Positions 11,801 to 22,450 of a DNA stretch of 64,000 nt are shown piece after piece (within the stretch, counting starts at the first letter, position 1; each line of letters begins with the position of its first letter). This DNA is from Pictodentalium vernedei (lineage: Eukaryota; Mollusca; Scaphopoda; Dentaliida; Dentaliidae): NCBI GenBank assembly GCA_031216915.1, contig CM062290.1, positions 168,411,453-168,475,452 of the forward strand. The letters are read 5' to 3'. A model generated the notes under the pieces. That model ran no database searches and was not told the DNA's origin. It saw only the letters and a program-made list of their open reading frames with translations. Both the position numbers and the translations under genes were made by a program.

Positions 11801-12379
11801 TTCAGATGTCACGTATAGTAATTTAGACTGAGTGGTGTGGAGGTGTGGTCAAATCAATGGGCTTACATCAACCCGAGAAACGACCGCCAACGACTCAAAT
11901 TAGTGGATAAGATCCCCATGGATGTAGTCGAAGAGTCGATACACAGTTAAGAAATTACTCAAAAGAGTGAATGCTCTTACAACTTGAAAAATCATCAGGA
12001 TATTTGCAGATAACTGAAGACCAGTGGTTTGTGAACTAGATTGGAACTTCGTGGGCTAGTGGGGACCTCGCATTGTGGACTAATTGGGATCAGTGCGAAC
12101 CAGCAGAGTACATATTGTTACTGGCGGATTATTGTCCTGGGAACACTGGCACTACCATCGGCTATCCTGCCACTACTATCAACTCTGCAGTGAAAGTATA
12201 AACCTGCTTCAATCACTACGTTTCTACTGTCTTCGCCAAAGATCTACTAAATCGACCCATCGGAAAAGGGGGAGAGGATGGGGGGGGGGGGGGGGCTAAA
12301 GAGTCGTTCATAGAAATTACGCATGACATTGACTGCTCAAAAGACTCTTCGACTCATCTAAAAAGTCGAAGAGTACTGC

Positions 12380-12868
12380 CAGGGACGCGGTTAGAGGTTT
12401 CCGATCGGGGGGAGGGGGGTAGGATAGTGAACTGAGAGGGACCCCTCCCCTTTCCCGGTCCCCCAGTTGGAAATTCATTACCGAGAAAGATTTTGGAAAT
12501 GAAGGCATGAAAGGGGCATAAAATTGATTCTAGTAACTGAAATGCCAAAGTTCTTATTATTTGGTATTCTTCTAGGAATTAAATATAGTAACATAGAAAT
12601 CTCGATTGAAATCATACATACTTATGAAGCTCGATATTTCGATATTGCGTACACTGTAGTTGTAAATAGTAACAGCCGATTTGAAACCAAGTTGGAATTT
12701 TGGGATGTAAAGGAGACATCGGTATAGCCAAATAAGCTCTAAAATCCAGACAGATGGAATTTCCAACTACTCATGACTTGCACTCCGAATTACCAACTAT
12801 AGGAAATTTTGGCCAGGATTGCGGGGGGGGGGGGGGGGTGTCACGCCCCTCCTGTTATCATGTCCCTG
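12380..12868. mobile_element. hAT-like MITE, degraded 8-bp TSD
   Basis: The element starts CAGGGACGCGG and ends CATGTCCCTG, an inverted terminal match of CAGGGAC. Flanking octamers AGTACTGC (12372-12379) and AATACTGT (12869-12876) agree at 6 of 8 positions. Poly-G runs lie near both ends (12409-12419, 12822-12838). The paralogous segment around 11000 lacks this insert. No coding sequence is visible. Confidence 0.65.
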
Positions 12869-13136
12869 AATACTGTACATAGTGGTAGTGGTTTACTATC
12901 GAAGGACCACAGCCATATGAACCTACACATCCTACAAATTTGTCGTAAGTGGTCACGAAGGTCATAAGGGAATGGCTCTATGGGGTGTAATAAACAAATC
13001 TCATCGAGGTATTGGTTAACCCTTGGACATAATAGCACTCTGTAGGAGGATGGCTATCGGGGGATCATAGATATATTAGCCTACGCCCTTTGTAATTTGT
13101 CGTATGCGACTGTGGAGACAACGATGAGTCTCTCTA

Positions 13137-13597
13137 CACTGCAAAAAATATAGGTTCTCTTTAGATCCAAAACTGGTTCTAATCTTGACCCTGAGATGGA
13201 ACCAGTTCTGTTTAAACAGTATTTATTTCAAATCAAATAAATTTATAAGATTAACATTAAATATCAACAGAATTAAACATAAATTGAGGGGGTTTCAGCC
13301 GTAAGTTTAGAGCTCATACGAGGTTGTCTCAAATCATTATTAAGCAAAGGAGATATGAACAGTTGGCCAACTGTTCATATCTCCTTTGTTTCAAAATGTT
13401 TGGCGACTGCGTTGAATAAGCTCAAAGTTTACTGCTGAATCTACTTCAGTTCATGTAATATTCTGTTAAAATTGAACGCTAATCTTGGTAAATTTATTTG
13501 ATTTGAAATAAATACTGTTTAAATAGAACTGGTTCCATCTCAGGGACAAGATTAGAACCAGTTTTGGTTCTAAAGAGAACCTATATTTTTGGCAGTG
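13137..13597. mobile_element. CACTG-ended long palindromic MITE, TA target
   Basis: The terminal inverted repeats begin CACTGC.AAAAATATAGGTT and extend for over 70 bp through AGAACCA....GGTTCTAATCTTG and GAACCAGTTCT.TTTAAACAGT. The centre is an exact hairpin, AAGGAGATATGAACAGTTGG and its complement (13346-13386). TA flanks both ends. The paralogous copy 1 has an intact CACTAGGAGGTTT where this copy has CTCTA-[element]-TAGGAGGTCT, confirming the insertion and a TA duplication. This fits a Tc1/mariner-type target choice. Confidence 0.85.
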
Positions 13598-14057
13598 TAG
13601 GAGGTCTATTCCAAGATTCATTTAGATATTGGTGGATATTGGTGGATCATTGGGCATAATTGTATACTATACCAGGATGAGTATCGTATAGATCATAGCC
13701 ATTTAAACCAATGAACCATTCGAATTTGTTGTATGGTGCTAATCTAAGATCAGCATACCACCATCTAGGTACTGGAGGATCATTTGATAAAATGCTATTG
13801 ATGGTTCACATAGCCCCTTGCGTGCATACTGGCGTCATCCTTTACAGATGGCACCTTGGTGCACCCAATGGATGATACGATGGAGAATCACAGCCGTGAA
13901 AGTAGAACCAACATTTCACCTGAATAAAATGACGAATCACATCTGCGGATCACCTTATGGTTACAGGGAAAAAAATGAGTTGCTTCACGTACGCACTAAA
14001 TTTGTATCAATTGCTGCTTGTCGTATTATTGTTGATCCATGGGTTACATACACGTAT

Positions 14058-14408
14058 GGGGCGGTGGCTCAGTAGGTAGAGGCGCAGGCTGCAAGCCGAG
14101 GGGTCATCGGTTCGAATCCCACCTGCGGCAACCGCGTTGTGTCCTTGGGCAAGACCATTCGCCCCCATTGCCCACGTGGGGGCACGTTGGAGTTGTGTAC
14201 TAAGGCGTACTGCACGTCGATGGTACATCTGTCTTCAACCAATGCTAACCCTTCTTGTGTGGAGTTAGTTTGTTGGGGAGCTGACAGTTGCCCGCCTTTG
14301 CACGGTGGTTCTTTCCGGGTACTCCGGCTTCCCCCACCCGTACAACTGACGTGGTCACGATTAGCCATTGTGCAGAAATATGTGACCTGAAACACCAATA
14401 AATAAAAA
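14058..14408 (+). repeat. SINE copy c: full length, tRNA head type 1, tail type 1
   Basis: The head has a pol III A box (TGGCTCAGTAGG, 14065-14076) and a perfect B box (GGTTCGAATCC, 14109-14119), so it is tRNA-derived. It is followed by the common body (GCGTTGTGTCCTTGGGCAAG) and tail type 1 with CACCAATAAATAAAA. Direct repeats of 12 bp flank it, ACATACACGTAT (14046-14057) and ACATACATGTAT (14409-14420), matching 11 of 12. This marks a recent target-primed insertion. It is not a functional tRNA gene, because the acceptor stem does not close. Confidence 0.93.
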
Positions 14409-14420
14409 ACATACATGTAT

Positions 14421-14960
14421 ATACGCCACCATGCAGGGGCTTGCTGATAAATGTATTGTAAACACACAAACCCGTTTTATGTCCTTTAGAGGCTGTGGTC
14501 GTACTGCAACATTTAGTTTTATAGATGTGTAGGGAACACCGTGTACAGTAGCACACGGGGAATTAATTTTGCGGTCCTTCCTGCAGATGTCCAAATAACA
14601 AATAGTGGTTCCGTCAATAACACTTAACACGATAGGCAGCAAAGATATAAAGCGTAATATCCGTGGCAAAATGACTGCGTATGGCGTTTGCGATTTTTTA
14701 TTTTATTACTACAAATGTTCGACATATATGTTAACTTTCTTAGTGCTAAACAGCAGAGATAGTATGAACCATCAAAAAATGGTCGGTTGTGTATTACCAG
14801 CAGCTTAGGTGGCGCTGAGCGATGTCATGCGTGCAGATAATTTTATGCGACGAAGATGCCTATAACGGTTGACCATATTAAACCGCCTCCATGTTCCTTT
14901 TTGGGTAATATTGGGAACAAGGGTTTCATATTTAGTTATCGGAAAACATTAGTTGTCACA
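14421..14960. other. No gene seen
   Basis: Nothing recognisable was found between the SINE and the palindromic MITE. Open frames here are short and without motifs. Confidence 0.35.
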
Positions 14961-15090
14961 CACTCTAAAATCAGCGGGGTTAAAAATCAACCCAAATCAA
15001 ATGGGTTGAGTGAATATGAACCAAACTAGGTTCATATTCACACAACCCAGGTGATTTGGGTTAGTTTTTAACCCATTTGATTTTATGTGT
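14961..15090. mobile_element. CACTCTAAAATCAG palindromic MITE, diverged copy
   Basis: It begins CACTCTAAAATCAGCGGGGTT, contains repeated AACCCA/TGGGTT words and turns around at TAGGTTCATATTCAC. The right arm (TTTAACCCATTTGATTTTATGTGT) has decayed relative to the left. A near-perfect sister lies at 52385-52514. Confidence 0.8.
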
Positions 15091-15185
15091 ATGTGTGGTA
15101 TCTAATCGGAGACGCAAGTGCGACAAGTTATGCCTGCCTCATCCTACAATACTCTTTGACTTCCCTTTGATGTAACCCCGAAAAA

Positions 15186-15592
15186 GGTGGAGCGGTGGAG
15201 TTTCGGTAACCGGTTCTCGACAGATCACAGAAGTTAAGCAACGTTGAGCCGGCCGGTTAGTCCTTGGATGGAAGGCCGTCTGAGCGATCGATTCGGACTC
15301 CCGCGTTGTGTCCTTGTGCAAGACACATCCCGATTGTCCACATGGGGGCACGATGACACCGTGTACTAAGGCGTACTGCACGTCGATGGTGCGCATGTCT
15401 TCAACCAAACTAACCCTGCCTGTGCTGCAGTGCGGAGTTACGATGTTGGGGAGCTGGCAGCCGCTCGTCGTTGCTCGGCGGTTCTCTTCGGGTACTCCGG
15501 CCTCCTCCACCCGTAAAACTGTCACCGACACGATATGACCTTGGTTGTTAAAGTGTCATTAAACCCTAATAAAAAAAATAAATAACCCCGAA
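15186..15592 (+). repeat. SINE copy d: 5S rRNA-derived head, tail type 2
   Basis: The first 110 bp align with animal 5S rRNA. CCGGTTCTCG...GATCAC.GAAGTTAAGCAACGT (15210-15244) covers the 5S A-box region, and GGTTAGTCCTTGGATGGAAG (15255-15274) covers the intermediate element and C box. The common SINE body follows from GCGTTGTGTCCTTGTGCAAG, then tail type 2 (GTGTCATTAAACCCTAATAAA). A perfect 13-bp target duplication, TAACCCCGAAAAA, flanks it (15173-15185 and 15593-15605). This is therefore a SINE3-type element, not a 5S gene. The 5S part is internally promoted and incomplete at its 5' end. Confidence 0.93.
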
Positions 15593-15659
15593 AAATTCTC
15601 ACGTAGACAACCTTGAACAAATAATTGTAGAGTATTGCTGAAGTTCTGTGTTCTTCCGA

Positions 15660-16545
15660 TGTTTCAGACCCCACCTACAGTTATTAACTTAGAGTCTCAA
15701 TTTGAAAAAACATGAATCAGACCCACCAAAAGATGTTGTATATCAAATATGAAAGCATTCTGACTGGTGAACCTGAAGAAGAAGAAGAAGCCCCCCCCCC
15801 CCCCCCCCCCCAACCCATGGATACCAAATATCAAAAGATTCTGATCAGCGGGTCTGGAGAATTTTTTTTTTTTTTTAATTTTTGCAAATATGCCTATTCA
15901 GCATTTTTCGATGCCACCTACAGAATACCCTGACAAGACAAAACCGATGGCATTTTTTTACCATTTTCACCATTCCATTCTACTGGTCCTAAGGATGCTT
16001 CATACCAAATAACAGTTCTCTGTTCTATGTGGTTTGGGGAACACGGGAGTTTTAAAATATTTCTATTTTTAGCCCCTGGGGACGCGGAAAATTTTTTTTT
16101 GCATTAGTTAAGTACTTATGACTCAATAACACCACATACCAAATTTGGTTTAAACCGGACCATCGGTTCAGAAAATAGAAATTTTGGGCGGGCCCAAAAA
16201 TCTCGCCCCTCCCATTACAAAGGCAAATACTGCTCCACGAACTTCGTTCGAACAAATTTGATTCTACACCTCAAAAGGAAACTATATACCAAATATCAAG
16301 TCATTGTATGCACTGGTCCACGAGAAGACGACTTTTAAAAAAAATTGGAAGATTTTCCCCCACAAGTTGATTTGAAAAAAAAACAAAACAAAATTCAATG
16401 TCAGAACAAGCAATCACCTCAGATGTAACTAAAATTGGTTCAGTTTTGGAGGGGCAAGTGTAAACACCATGTTCACGGACGACAGACGAAATACGGTGAG
16501 TTTTCACTATAGCTTAACCTGACTTTCAGTGAGGTGAGCTAAAAA
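15660..16545 (-). mobile_element. Decayed Helitron-like tandem-core element
   Basis: Core repeat pieces (CAAATATGAAAGCATTCTGACTGG at about 15742 and a diverged one at about 15827) are followed by sequence ending near 16540 in ACCTGACTTTCAGTGAGGTGAGCT. That is the reverse complement of the terminal palindrome seen at 611, so the element lies on the minus strand. A poly-C run (15788-15810) and poly-T run interrupt the core. The boundary on the low-coordinate side is uncertain. Confidence 0.55.
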
Positions 16546-16559
16546 TGTGCAGATCCAAC

Positions 16560-16595
16560 CCCCCACCCCCACCCCCACCCCCACCCCCACCCCCT
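16560..16595 (+). repeat. (CCCCA)n microsatellite
   Basis: About six repeats of ACCCCC/CCCCA. Nothing is recognised in the 700 bases to its right (16600-17310). Confidence 0.85.
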
Positions 16596-17316
16596 TTATC
16601 CACATAAGAATTTTCTATTAATCGATTTAGTTGTTCGCTGGGAATTTTTTCTTGTATCTGACTGATCCAGGGTTGCTCTGAAGAGGCAATAAGTCTTGCA
16701 GAGGACCGGAGGTGTGGGAGGGGCAGTGTATAGTCTTCTCACAGAGACTACCTTGTTAGCAAAACCGAATAAAATGTACAAAGTGCACTAAGCAGAATTC
16801 ATTAATAGTAAAACTTCATTTTGCCACCTTTAGGTTTTGTAAGCTCGAGAAGAGCTAATGGCTCCCCTAGACTATGCGAGGGGAGAGATTTTTTGAACTT
16901 CTGCATTTTTAAGACTGCCATGTCTGATGTAAAAGAGCACATACAAAACACGGTATGCAAAGTGTAGGACATCAGAAGCAACACAAACTTACTTGAATCT
17001 GTAAATAAAAAACTTTGATGCGGACAAATTTCCAGAAGACACGACATTGCAAAGAGAAAAACAAAGTTGGCCGAAAGTGATCGGAAATAAATACAACAGC
17101 GTCACATAGGGACAGACGGAAATAGTTTTTCCTTGGCTGCTTTCAGGATGACTGAAAATATGGCGTCATTCTTTACCTTCAGCTGCGGTATTTCTGGAAG
17201 TTGTAACGTTTGAAGTGGGTATGTTTACTGGGGTTCGGTGCAAGCTTCCCCTTGAAAAGTTTTAATTCCCAGAAGTTCAGACGCACTTTCTAGTTTCATA
17301 CGAAAACATCCGAATT

Positions 17317-17435
17317 GATAGGTGTTAATGTAACAGATCGCGAGAGAAGTACCTGAGCCAAGCCTCGAACCCTCGACCTCCAGCACACAAAGCGACCGAT
17401 TTAGCACAAGACTAAGGTATCCGGACCAACCATGC
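17317..17435 (-). repeat. tRNA-like repeat, copy 1
   Basis: On the minus strand the sequence reads as a tRNA-like head. It has an A box-like GTGCTAAATCGG and a B box GGGTTCGAGGCT spaced as in a tRNA, followed by TGGCTCAGG. It shares flanking GGTAAATGGCCTTTGT with the second copy at 17622. It differs from the heads of the main SINE family. The 3' body is short and no LINE-like tail is evident, so it may be a separate tRNA-derived SINE family or a duplicated tRNA pseudogene. Confidence 0.55.
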
Positions 17436-17621
17436 TGGTTGGTAAATGGCCTTTGTACCTAGACCGCTTCACTACGCTCACGTTCTTTAAGATGGACCCA
17501 TGCACGGTGAATCTCACCCCAGATTCCACCTAAGAGTGGTCGAAACATCCACCGTATTCTACCACAGCACGCACAATACCACCAGCAGTTATTACTGGGG
17601 GCGGGTCAACAACACCAATGT

Positions 17622-17735
17622 AATGGATCGAGAGAGAAGTGAGGGGAGCCGAGGCTCGAACCGTCGACCTCTAGCACACGAAGCGACCGATTTACCACGA
17701 GACTAAGAGATCCGAACCAACCAGGTTGTATGGTA
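17622..17735 (-). repeat. tRNA-like repeat, copy 2
   Basis: On the minus strand, a strong A box (TGGTAAATCGG) and a strong B box (GGTTCGAGCCT) sit about 30 bp apart, like the previous copy in the same orientation roughly 305 bp away. The cloverleaf is not complete (no matching acceptor stem, no anticodon that I can assign), so I do not call a tRNA gene. Confidence 0.6.
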
Positions 17736-17939
17736 AATGGCCTTTGTGCCTCGATCGCTACATTAACACAAAGTACCAATATGTTGAGCATTTTTTATTT
17801 TATTTTTTAAACACTACAAGAATGATGGGGTCGTTGGGAGTCTGAGATCCCAAGAATCTTGCTGGTAGTACAAGAGTATAACTGGAGTCGCAGTTATAAT
17901 GTCATTATATAACTATATGGTTTTCAAATCGCAAAGTGA

Positions 17940-19990
17940 ATTTCGGAGGTCAACCAAACGAATTACGGCCAATGCCGAACGCCCCAGCAGAGAGAAGACA
18001 GTGTGTGTCACCTTTCCACGTACTTAGCCGCTCAATAATCATACCCCGTCACTCGTCAAAATATGTCAGAAATAGGCTAAACTTTGAAGTTACATAAAAA
18101 GTTAAAATGGCGCCAAATTGAAAAACAAGAAAATAGGTATCCCTTCAATTTTATAGCTCCACAACAAAGTGAAATTTCAGAAAAATCTGACGTATTTTAA
18201 TTTTTGATCTTATGACCACCCCCCCCCCCCCCCCGCCCCCATGACGTCACCTCAGCGTTAGGGTATAACGATTGAGAATTTCTAGGACAGCATTACATTT
18301 TTATATATGTTTTTTTTGCGGTCATTATTGGCCCGAGATTTTGAAAGGCAGGGCCTGAATATGAGATTGAAAATAAAAGATATAGAAAAAACCCTAGTAA
18401 ACTTGGCATCGCTCGCATCGGGTGAGTAAATGTGATATTAAACAATAACGGTGAACCATTTCAAATAAGTAGAAATCAGTGTCTGGTGTTTGGTAGCTGT
18501 ATCGTTTATAAATATGGAGTCACATCAATCAGAAGACAGAGTTAGCGCTTTCAATGTAATATGTCAAAAATAGGCTAAACCTTGAAGTGACGTAAAAACG
18601 TCAAAATGGCGCCAAATCGAAAAACAATTAAAAAAACAACTATCTCTTAATTTTTTGGAGCGCTACATACTAAAATTTCAGAAAAAGCCGACGTATTTAA
18701 ATTTTTGACAATATGACTCCTTATGACGTCACCTCAGCGTTCGGGTATAACGGTTGAGGATTTTCTGGGACAGCAATACATTTTTAGGATATGTTTTGTT
18801 GCGGACATTACAGCCACAAAATTTCGAAAGGCTGGGCCTGAAAATGAGGTTGAAAACAAAAGATATAGAAAACAAACGGAAAACTGGCATCGGTGGCATC
18901 GGGTGAGTAAATTTTAAATTTTAAAAATAACAGTGAACAATTTCAAATAAGTAGAAATCAGTGTATAAAGTTTGGTAGCTGTATCATTTAAAACTGGTAG
19001 AGTGCTGGAAGCCCATATTTGGGCTTTAATCTGAAGTACAGGTAACCCATCTTAAAGACTTCATATTCCGTGGATGTACTTCATATTATCCTGGAAGTGA
19101 AATTATTTAGTCTTCAAGGATTTGCCTTGTTGCAATTTATGGGAGAGTGCCTATAGGCACTCTCCCATAAATTGTAACAATGCAAGGAAATGTGAACAAA
19201 TTTTGATCACTGAGAATAATTTAGTACTCTACCAGTTAAATAAGTAATTAAATGAGAAGACAGCGTTTTCAATGAAATATGTCAAACATTGGCTAAGCTT
19301 AGAAGTGATGTAAAAACGTCAAAATAGCGGCAAATCGAAAAACATATGTCTCTCACTTTTTTGACCTCTACGACATACTAAACTTTCATAAAGATTCGAC
19401 GTATTTTAATTTTTGACCATATGACCCCTTATGACATAACCTCAGCGTTCGAGTATAACGGTTGGACGTCAAAACATTTTAGATATATTTTTTTCGGAGA
19501 TTACTGTCCCAAAATTTCGAAAGGCCCAAAAATGATATAAAAAGACCCAGTGAATAATTTCAGTTAAGTATAAAACAGTGTGTGAAGTTTGGTAGCCGTG
19601 TCATTTATAAATATGGAGTTACACGAATCAGAAGACAGCGTTTTAAATGAAATATGTCCAAAAAGGCTAAACATTGAAGTGACCTAAAAACGTCAGATAT
19701 GGCGGAATTTGAAAAAAACAAAAATAAACAGCTGTCTTAATTTATCAAGTTCTGCAACATATTAAAATTTATTGAAAATCGGACAAAACTGACTTTTTCC
19801 AACTCATGACCCCCTATGACGTCACCTGAGAAATTAAGAATTCCCCATCAGTAGATTTTAAGATATGTTTTTTAAGGGAGATGTTATATGGAAAGTTTAA
19901 CAGACAGGGTTTGATACAGGCCTTTATTTTTTTTTAAAATAATGAAAACTATGAAAAAACTTGAAATCCGCATCACTCTCACCGCGAACA
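17940..19990 (+). repeat. Four-unit satellite, about 500-bp monomer
   Basis: Tandem units start at ATATGTCA at 18061, 18559, 19277 and 19652. The first spacing is 498 bp. The second is 718 bp, or about 470 after removing the MITE at 18988-19239. The last is shortened to 375 bp. Each full unit carries AAAATGGCGCCAAAT (decayed in later units), GACGTATTT.AATTTTTGA, CTTATGACGTCACCTCAGCGTT and GTTTGGTAGCTGTATC. The TGACGTCA palindrome is kept in three units. A poly-C run splits unit 1 at about 18218. No shared reading frame exists. Confidence 0.8.
18988..19239. mobile_element. TTAA-flanked hairpin MITE inside the satellite
   Basis: The ends are AACTGGTAGAGTGCT and AGTACTCTACCAGTT, flanked by TTAA at 18988-18991 and 19236-19239. 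The centre is a near-exact hairpin, AATTTATGGGAGAGTGCCTA and its complement (19134-19183). The host satellite monomer continues on both sides (TGGTAGCTGTATCATTTA | AAATAAG...GAAGACAGCG), so the insertion postdates amplification of the array. Confidence 0.82.
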
Positions 19991-20048
19991 GAAATTCGGG
20001 AACAAATGCTATTTCTGATTAGTGTGCCAAATCTTCCATGTGTCTTGG

Positions 20049-20297
20049 TTAACCTATTACCCAACGTTACGGTCAAAACAGGCCAGCTCTATTCACAAAA
20101 ATCGCCAATTAATTTTTATTATTTTTTCATTTTTGTCCCAAAAACATAGGATATGACACCTCTTTGGAACGAGCTCGTCGAGCTCGTTCCAATGAGGGGT
20201 TATAACCTATGTTTTTGAGACAAAAAATGAAAAAATTAGTTATTCAAGAATTTTATTTGCAAGTGTCGTCTGCTTTTCAAGTTAGGTAAAGGGTTAA
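20049..20297. mobile_element. piggyBac-like MITE, subfamily A (reverse)
   Basis: This element is inverted relative to the copy at 6958. It runs from TTAACCTATTACCCAACG to GTTAGGTAAAGGGTTAA. The centre has the GGAACGAGCTCGTCGAGCTCGTTCC palindrome split around CG and GACACAAAAAC-type arms. The left terminus is slightly mutated (CCTATTACC for CCCTTTACC). Confidence 0.85.
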
Positions 20298-20506
20298 GGG
20301 GAAGTGCCCTAAATTTAGGTCTGACGAAAAAGAAGGAAAGAAATAAATGGGAAACCATATTTTGCTGTGTTGTATGGTATGGTATGGTATGGGATATGGG
20401 ATATGGTGTAGAATCATATATGGTGTGGCCGTGAGCTCTTCTTTTAACAACAAGAGCTGAATACTCAACCTCAATTTCACACCTTATAAAAAGAATAGAC
20501 CATACC

Positions 20507-20726
20507 ACGGACACGGCGGTGCTTTGTACTAAAGCGTACAACACGTCGATGACGCACTTGTCTTCAACCACTGCTTCCCCTGCTTGTGTATAGTTAGTAA
20601 ATTGGGCGTCTAACAGTTGCTCGCCGTTGCTCGGTGGTTCTCTCCAGATACCCCGGCTTCATCCACCCATTAAATTGTCCGACATTATGTGGCAGTTGAA
20701 TGTGTCGTTAAACCAAAATAAAGAAA
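20507..20726 (+). repeat. SINE copy e: body fragment, tail type 2
   Basis: It starts inside the body (ACGGCGGTGCTTTGTACTAA), keeps CACGTCGATGACGCACTTGT and GTTGCTCGGTGGTTCTCTCC, and ends with GTGTCGTTAAACCAAAATAAAG, the type 2 tail. It is more diverged than copies c and i. Confidence 0.75.
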
Positions 20727-20874
20727 CGAACCAGAGCTCAGGAACTACTGTTGGGAGGGTGGGACAGAAATTGGATGAACACTGTTTTGACAATAGCTCT
20801 TTGGAGCATTTGTAATATTATTTGAATTAAAAACTTTGACCAAGAAAAAACCTTTCTGAAATAATAATCAGTGC

Positions 20875-21014
20875 TGGGCCAAGAGAAGATTTTGATTTTT
20901 CTAACTGGAAGGACGCTGTTTCCTTGTATCCGAACGATCAATGGCAGTCCACACAGGGTACACATCGATGGCATTTTTGTATCATCTGCAGTGCTCATTC
21001 GACAAAAATGGATG

Positions 21015-21049
<35 letters not shown>

Positions 21050-21115
21050 CGATCCCTCAATCTACGCGATCGATGGCAGTCTAGACTGCTGTTATATCGA
21101 ATTGTCATCCATGTG
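20875..21115 (-). repeat. Fragment related to the element at 25664
   Basis: The complement of this stretch aligns with 25930-26150. Both contain GACTGCCATTGATCGTTC, ATACAAGGAAACAGCGT and ATGCCATCGA blocks. A 30-base poly-G run at 21020-21049 interrupts it and is the longest homopolymer in the window. Ends are not defined. Sequence from 21116 to 22215 has further poly-G/C runs but no recognised feature. Confidence 0.5.
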
Positions 21116-22216
21116 AACATCCAATGGTGGTCCACAAAGAAAAGATTTGGATATACCGACAGTCTATGCAATCAGGTCCATTTCGTCTTTAAATCATTTT
21201 CACGAAATTTTATGTAGACCTACCGACAACTGGGGTACGTCCACATTTGGAGGCTCCGAGGGGGGGGGGGGGGGGCATACTGCCAGTCCACCTCTAATAA
21301 TAATAATAAGATATTGATTGAAATCCAGTGGTAATTTTTTTTTCAACAAAAGTCTGCGTGTGTATGTGGTGGTGAGTCGGGGGTGGGGGGTTGAGGTTTT
21401 CAACATATGTGAATGGGACATCCCCGTTTCCATTTCCGTCGCCATTGCACTGACGGTAATCTTGAGTTTTTTTCCTGGGGAAGAATTAGTACAGAATTTC
21501 TTTTTTTCCCTGCCGCATTAACTCGTCATGCAGCGTGTTAAAAAGTTCGGTACCTGACACTTACGCGATATTTCACTCTTATCAACATGTAAATATTTGA
21601 GTGACAGGAAAAGAAACCTTGGGAAAACCCCAAATAGATAAATCAAAAAGAAATAAGCCTCGCAGCGGTGCGCAAATCAATATTGCTGCAAGTAAATTAT
21701 GCATTACTGGATTTATCCACTGCACTGACAGCAAACAAAAATGCTATCGGTGATCGAACCATTGAAGTCAGCTAACAAAAACGATATGTTGCGTAATGAG
21801 ACTTTGCAATCCCGCGAACACAGCTGGATAGAGAATGGGGTGAACACAAACATAACGGTGCATAAACTATTTTGCACAGCCGGCTAGGAGTTGGCACACA
21901 CAAAGAGAGCGGTTGGTGATCTGATATCCCCCCCACCCCCTCCCCCCCCCCCCACCCGTTTCCAGAGCTGAATGGCTTGCTTTGCAGCATTTGGCTTTTT
22001 CAAGTGCACACTGCACACAATCGTTTGTTAATCATTGGAAGTTTGTTGTCATTTTTGTATATTGTGACATTACAAGCATGCTGTGAGTTTATAAAACAGT
22101 AAGCAAGTAAAGATAAGGCTTGATAATAAAACAGCTTATGTCATGTACAGAAGCGTAGTGTCATCACGAGGAACAGTAACACAGAGAAATGAAAAAATCA
22201 AGTGCAACAAAGAGTC

Positions 22217-22370
22217 ATCTACGGTGTATGAACCCTTTCAACACTGGTGGTATCTTCCATGTCAGTTCAGTGACAGCAGTTGGAAGAGTCCATATTCATT
22301 ATTTGGGGTAAAACAATTAATATTTTCAACGCGTGGCCTTAGGGCTGCACGTTGAAAATATAGATCCCCC
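22217..22370 (+). repeat. Hairpin repeat, sister of 63266
   Basis: It shares GGTATCTTCCATG.CAGTTCA, AGAGTCCATATTCATTATTT and the hairpin arm TAATATTTTCAACG with 63266-63415. The second arm (GCACGTTGAAAATAT) is followed here by a poly-C run instead of the TGGTCTACCCC seen in the sister. It is a decayed non-autonomous palindromic element. Confidence 0.7.
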
Positions 22371-22450
22371 CCCCCCCCCCCACATAATCTCTCAGCGGCC
22401 TCTCATGTTCAAAGCATTAACAAAGCGTATATGTGTATTATTATGCATGC

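Larger units (their letters stand above)
11801..14045 (+). repeat. Segmental duplication, copy 2 with two insertions
   Basis: This is the paralogue of 10323-11800, enlarged by a hAT-like element (12380-12868) and a CACTG-ended palindromic MITE (13137-13597). Without these, the order of landmarks matches copy 1 through to the CATAGCCGTG.AA...AGAACAACATTTCA.CTG block near 13890. The downstream edge before the SINE at 14058 is not sharply defined. Confidence 0.6.

Noticed and set aside
14058..14130. Possible tRNA gene with perfect B box.
   Set aside because: It is the head of a SINE with flanking target duplication, and no closed acceptor stem is present.
15200..15300. Possible 5S rRNA gene.
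   Set aside because: The 5S similarity is partial and runs straight into the SINE body inside a 13-bp target duplication.
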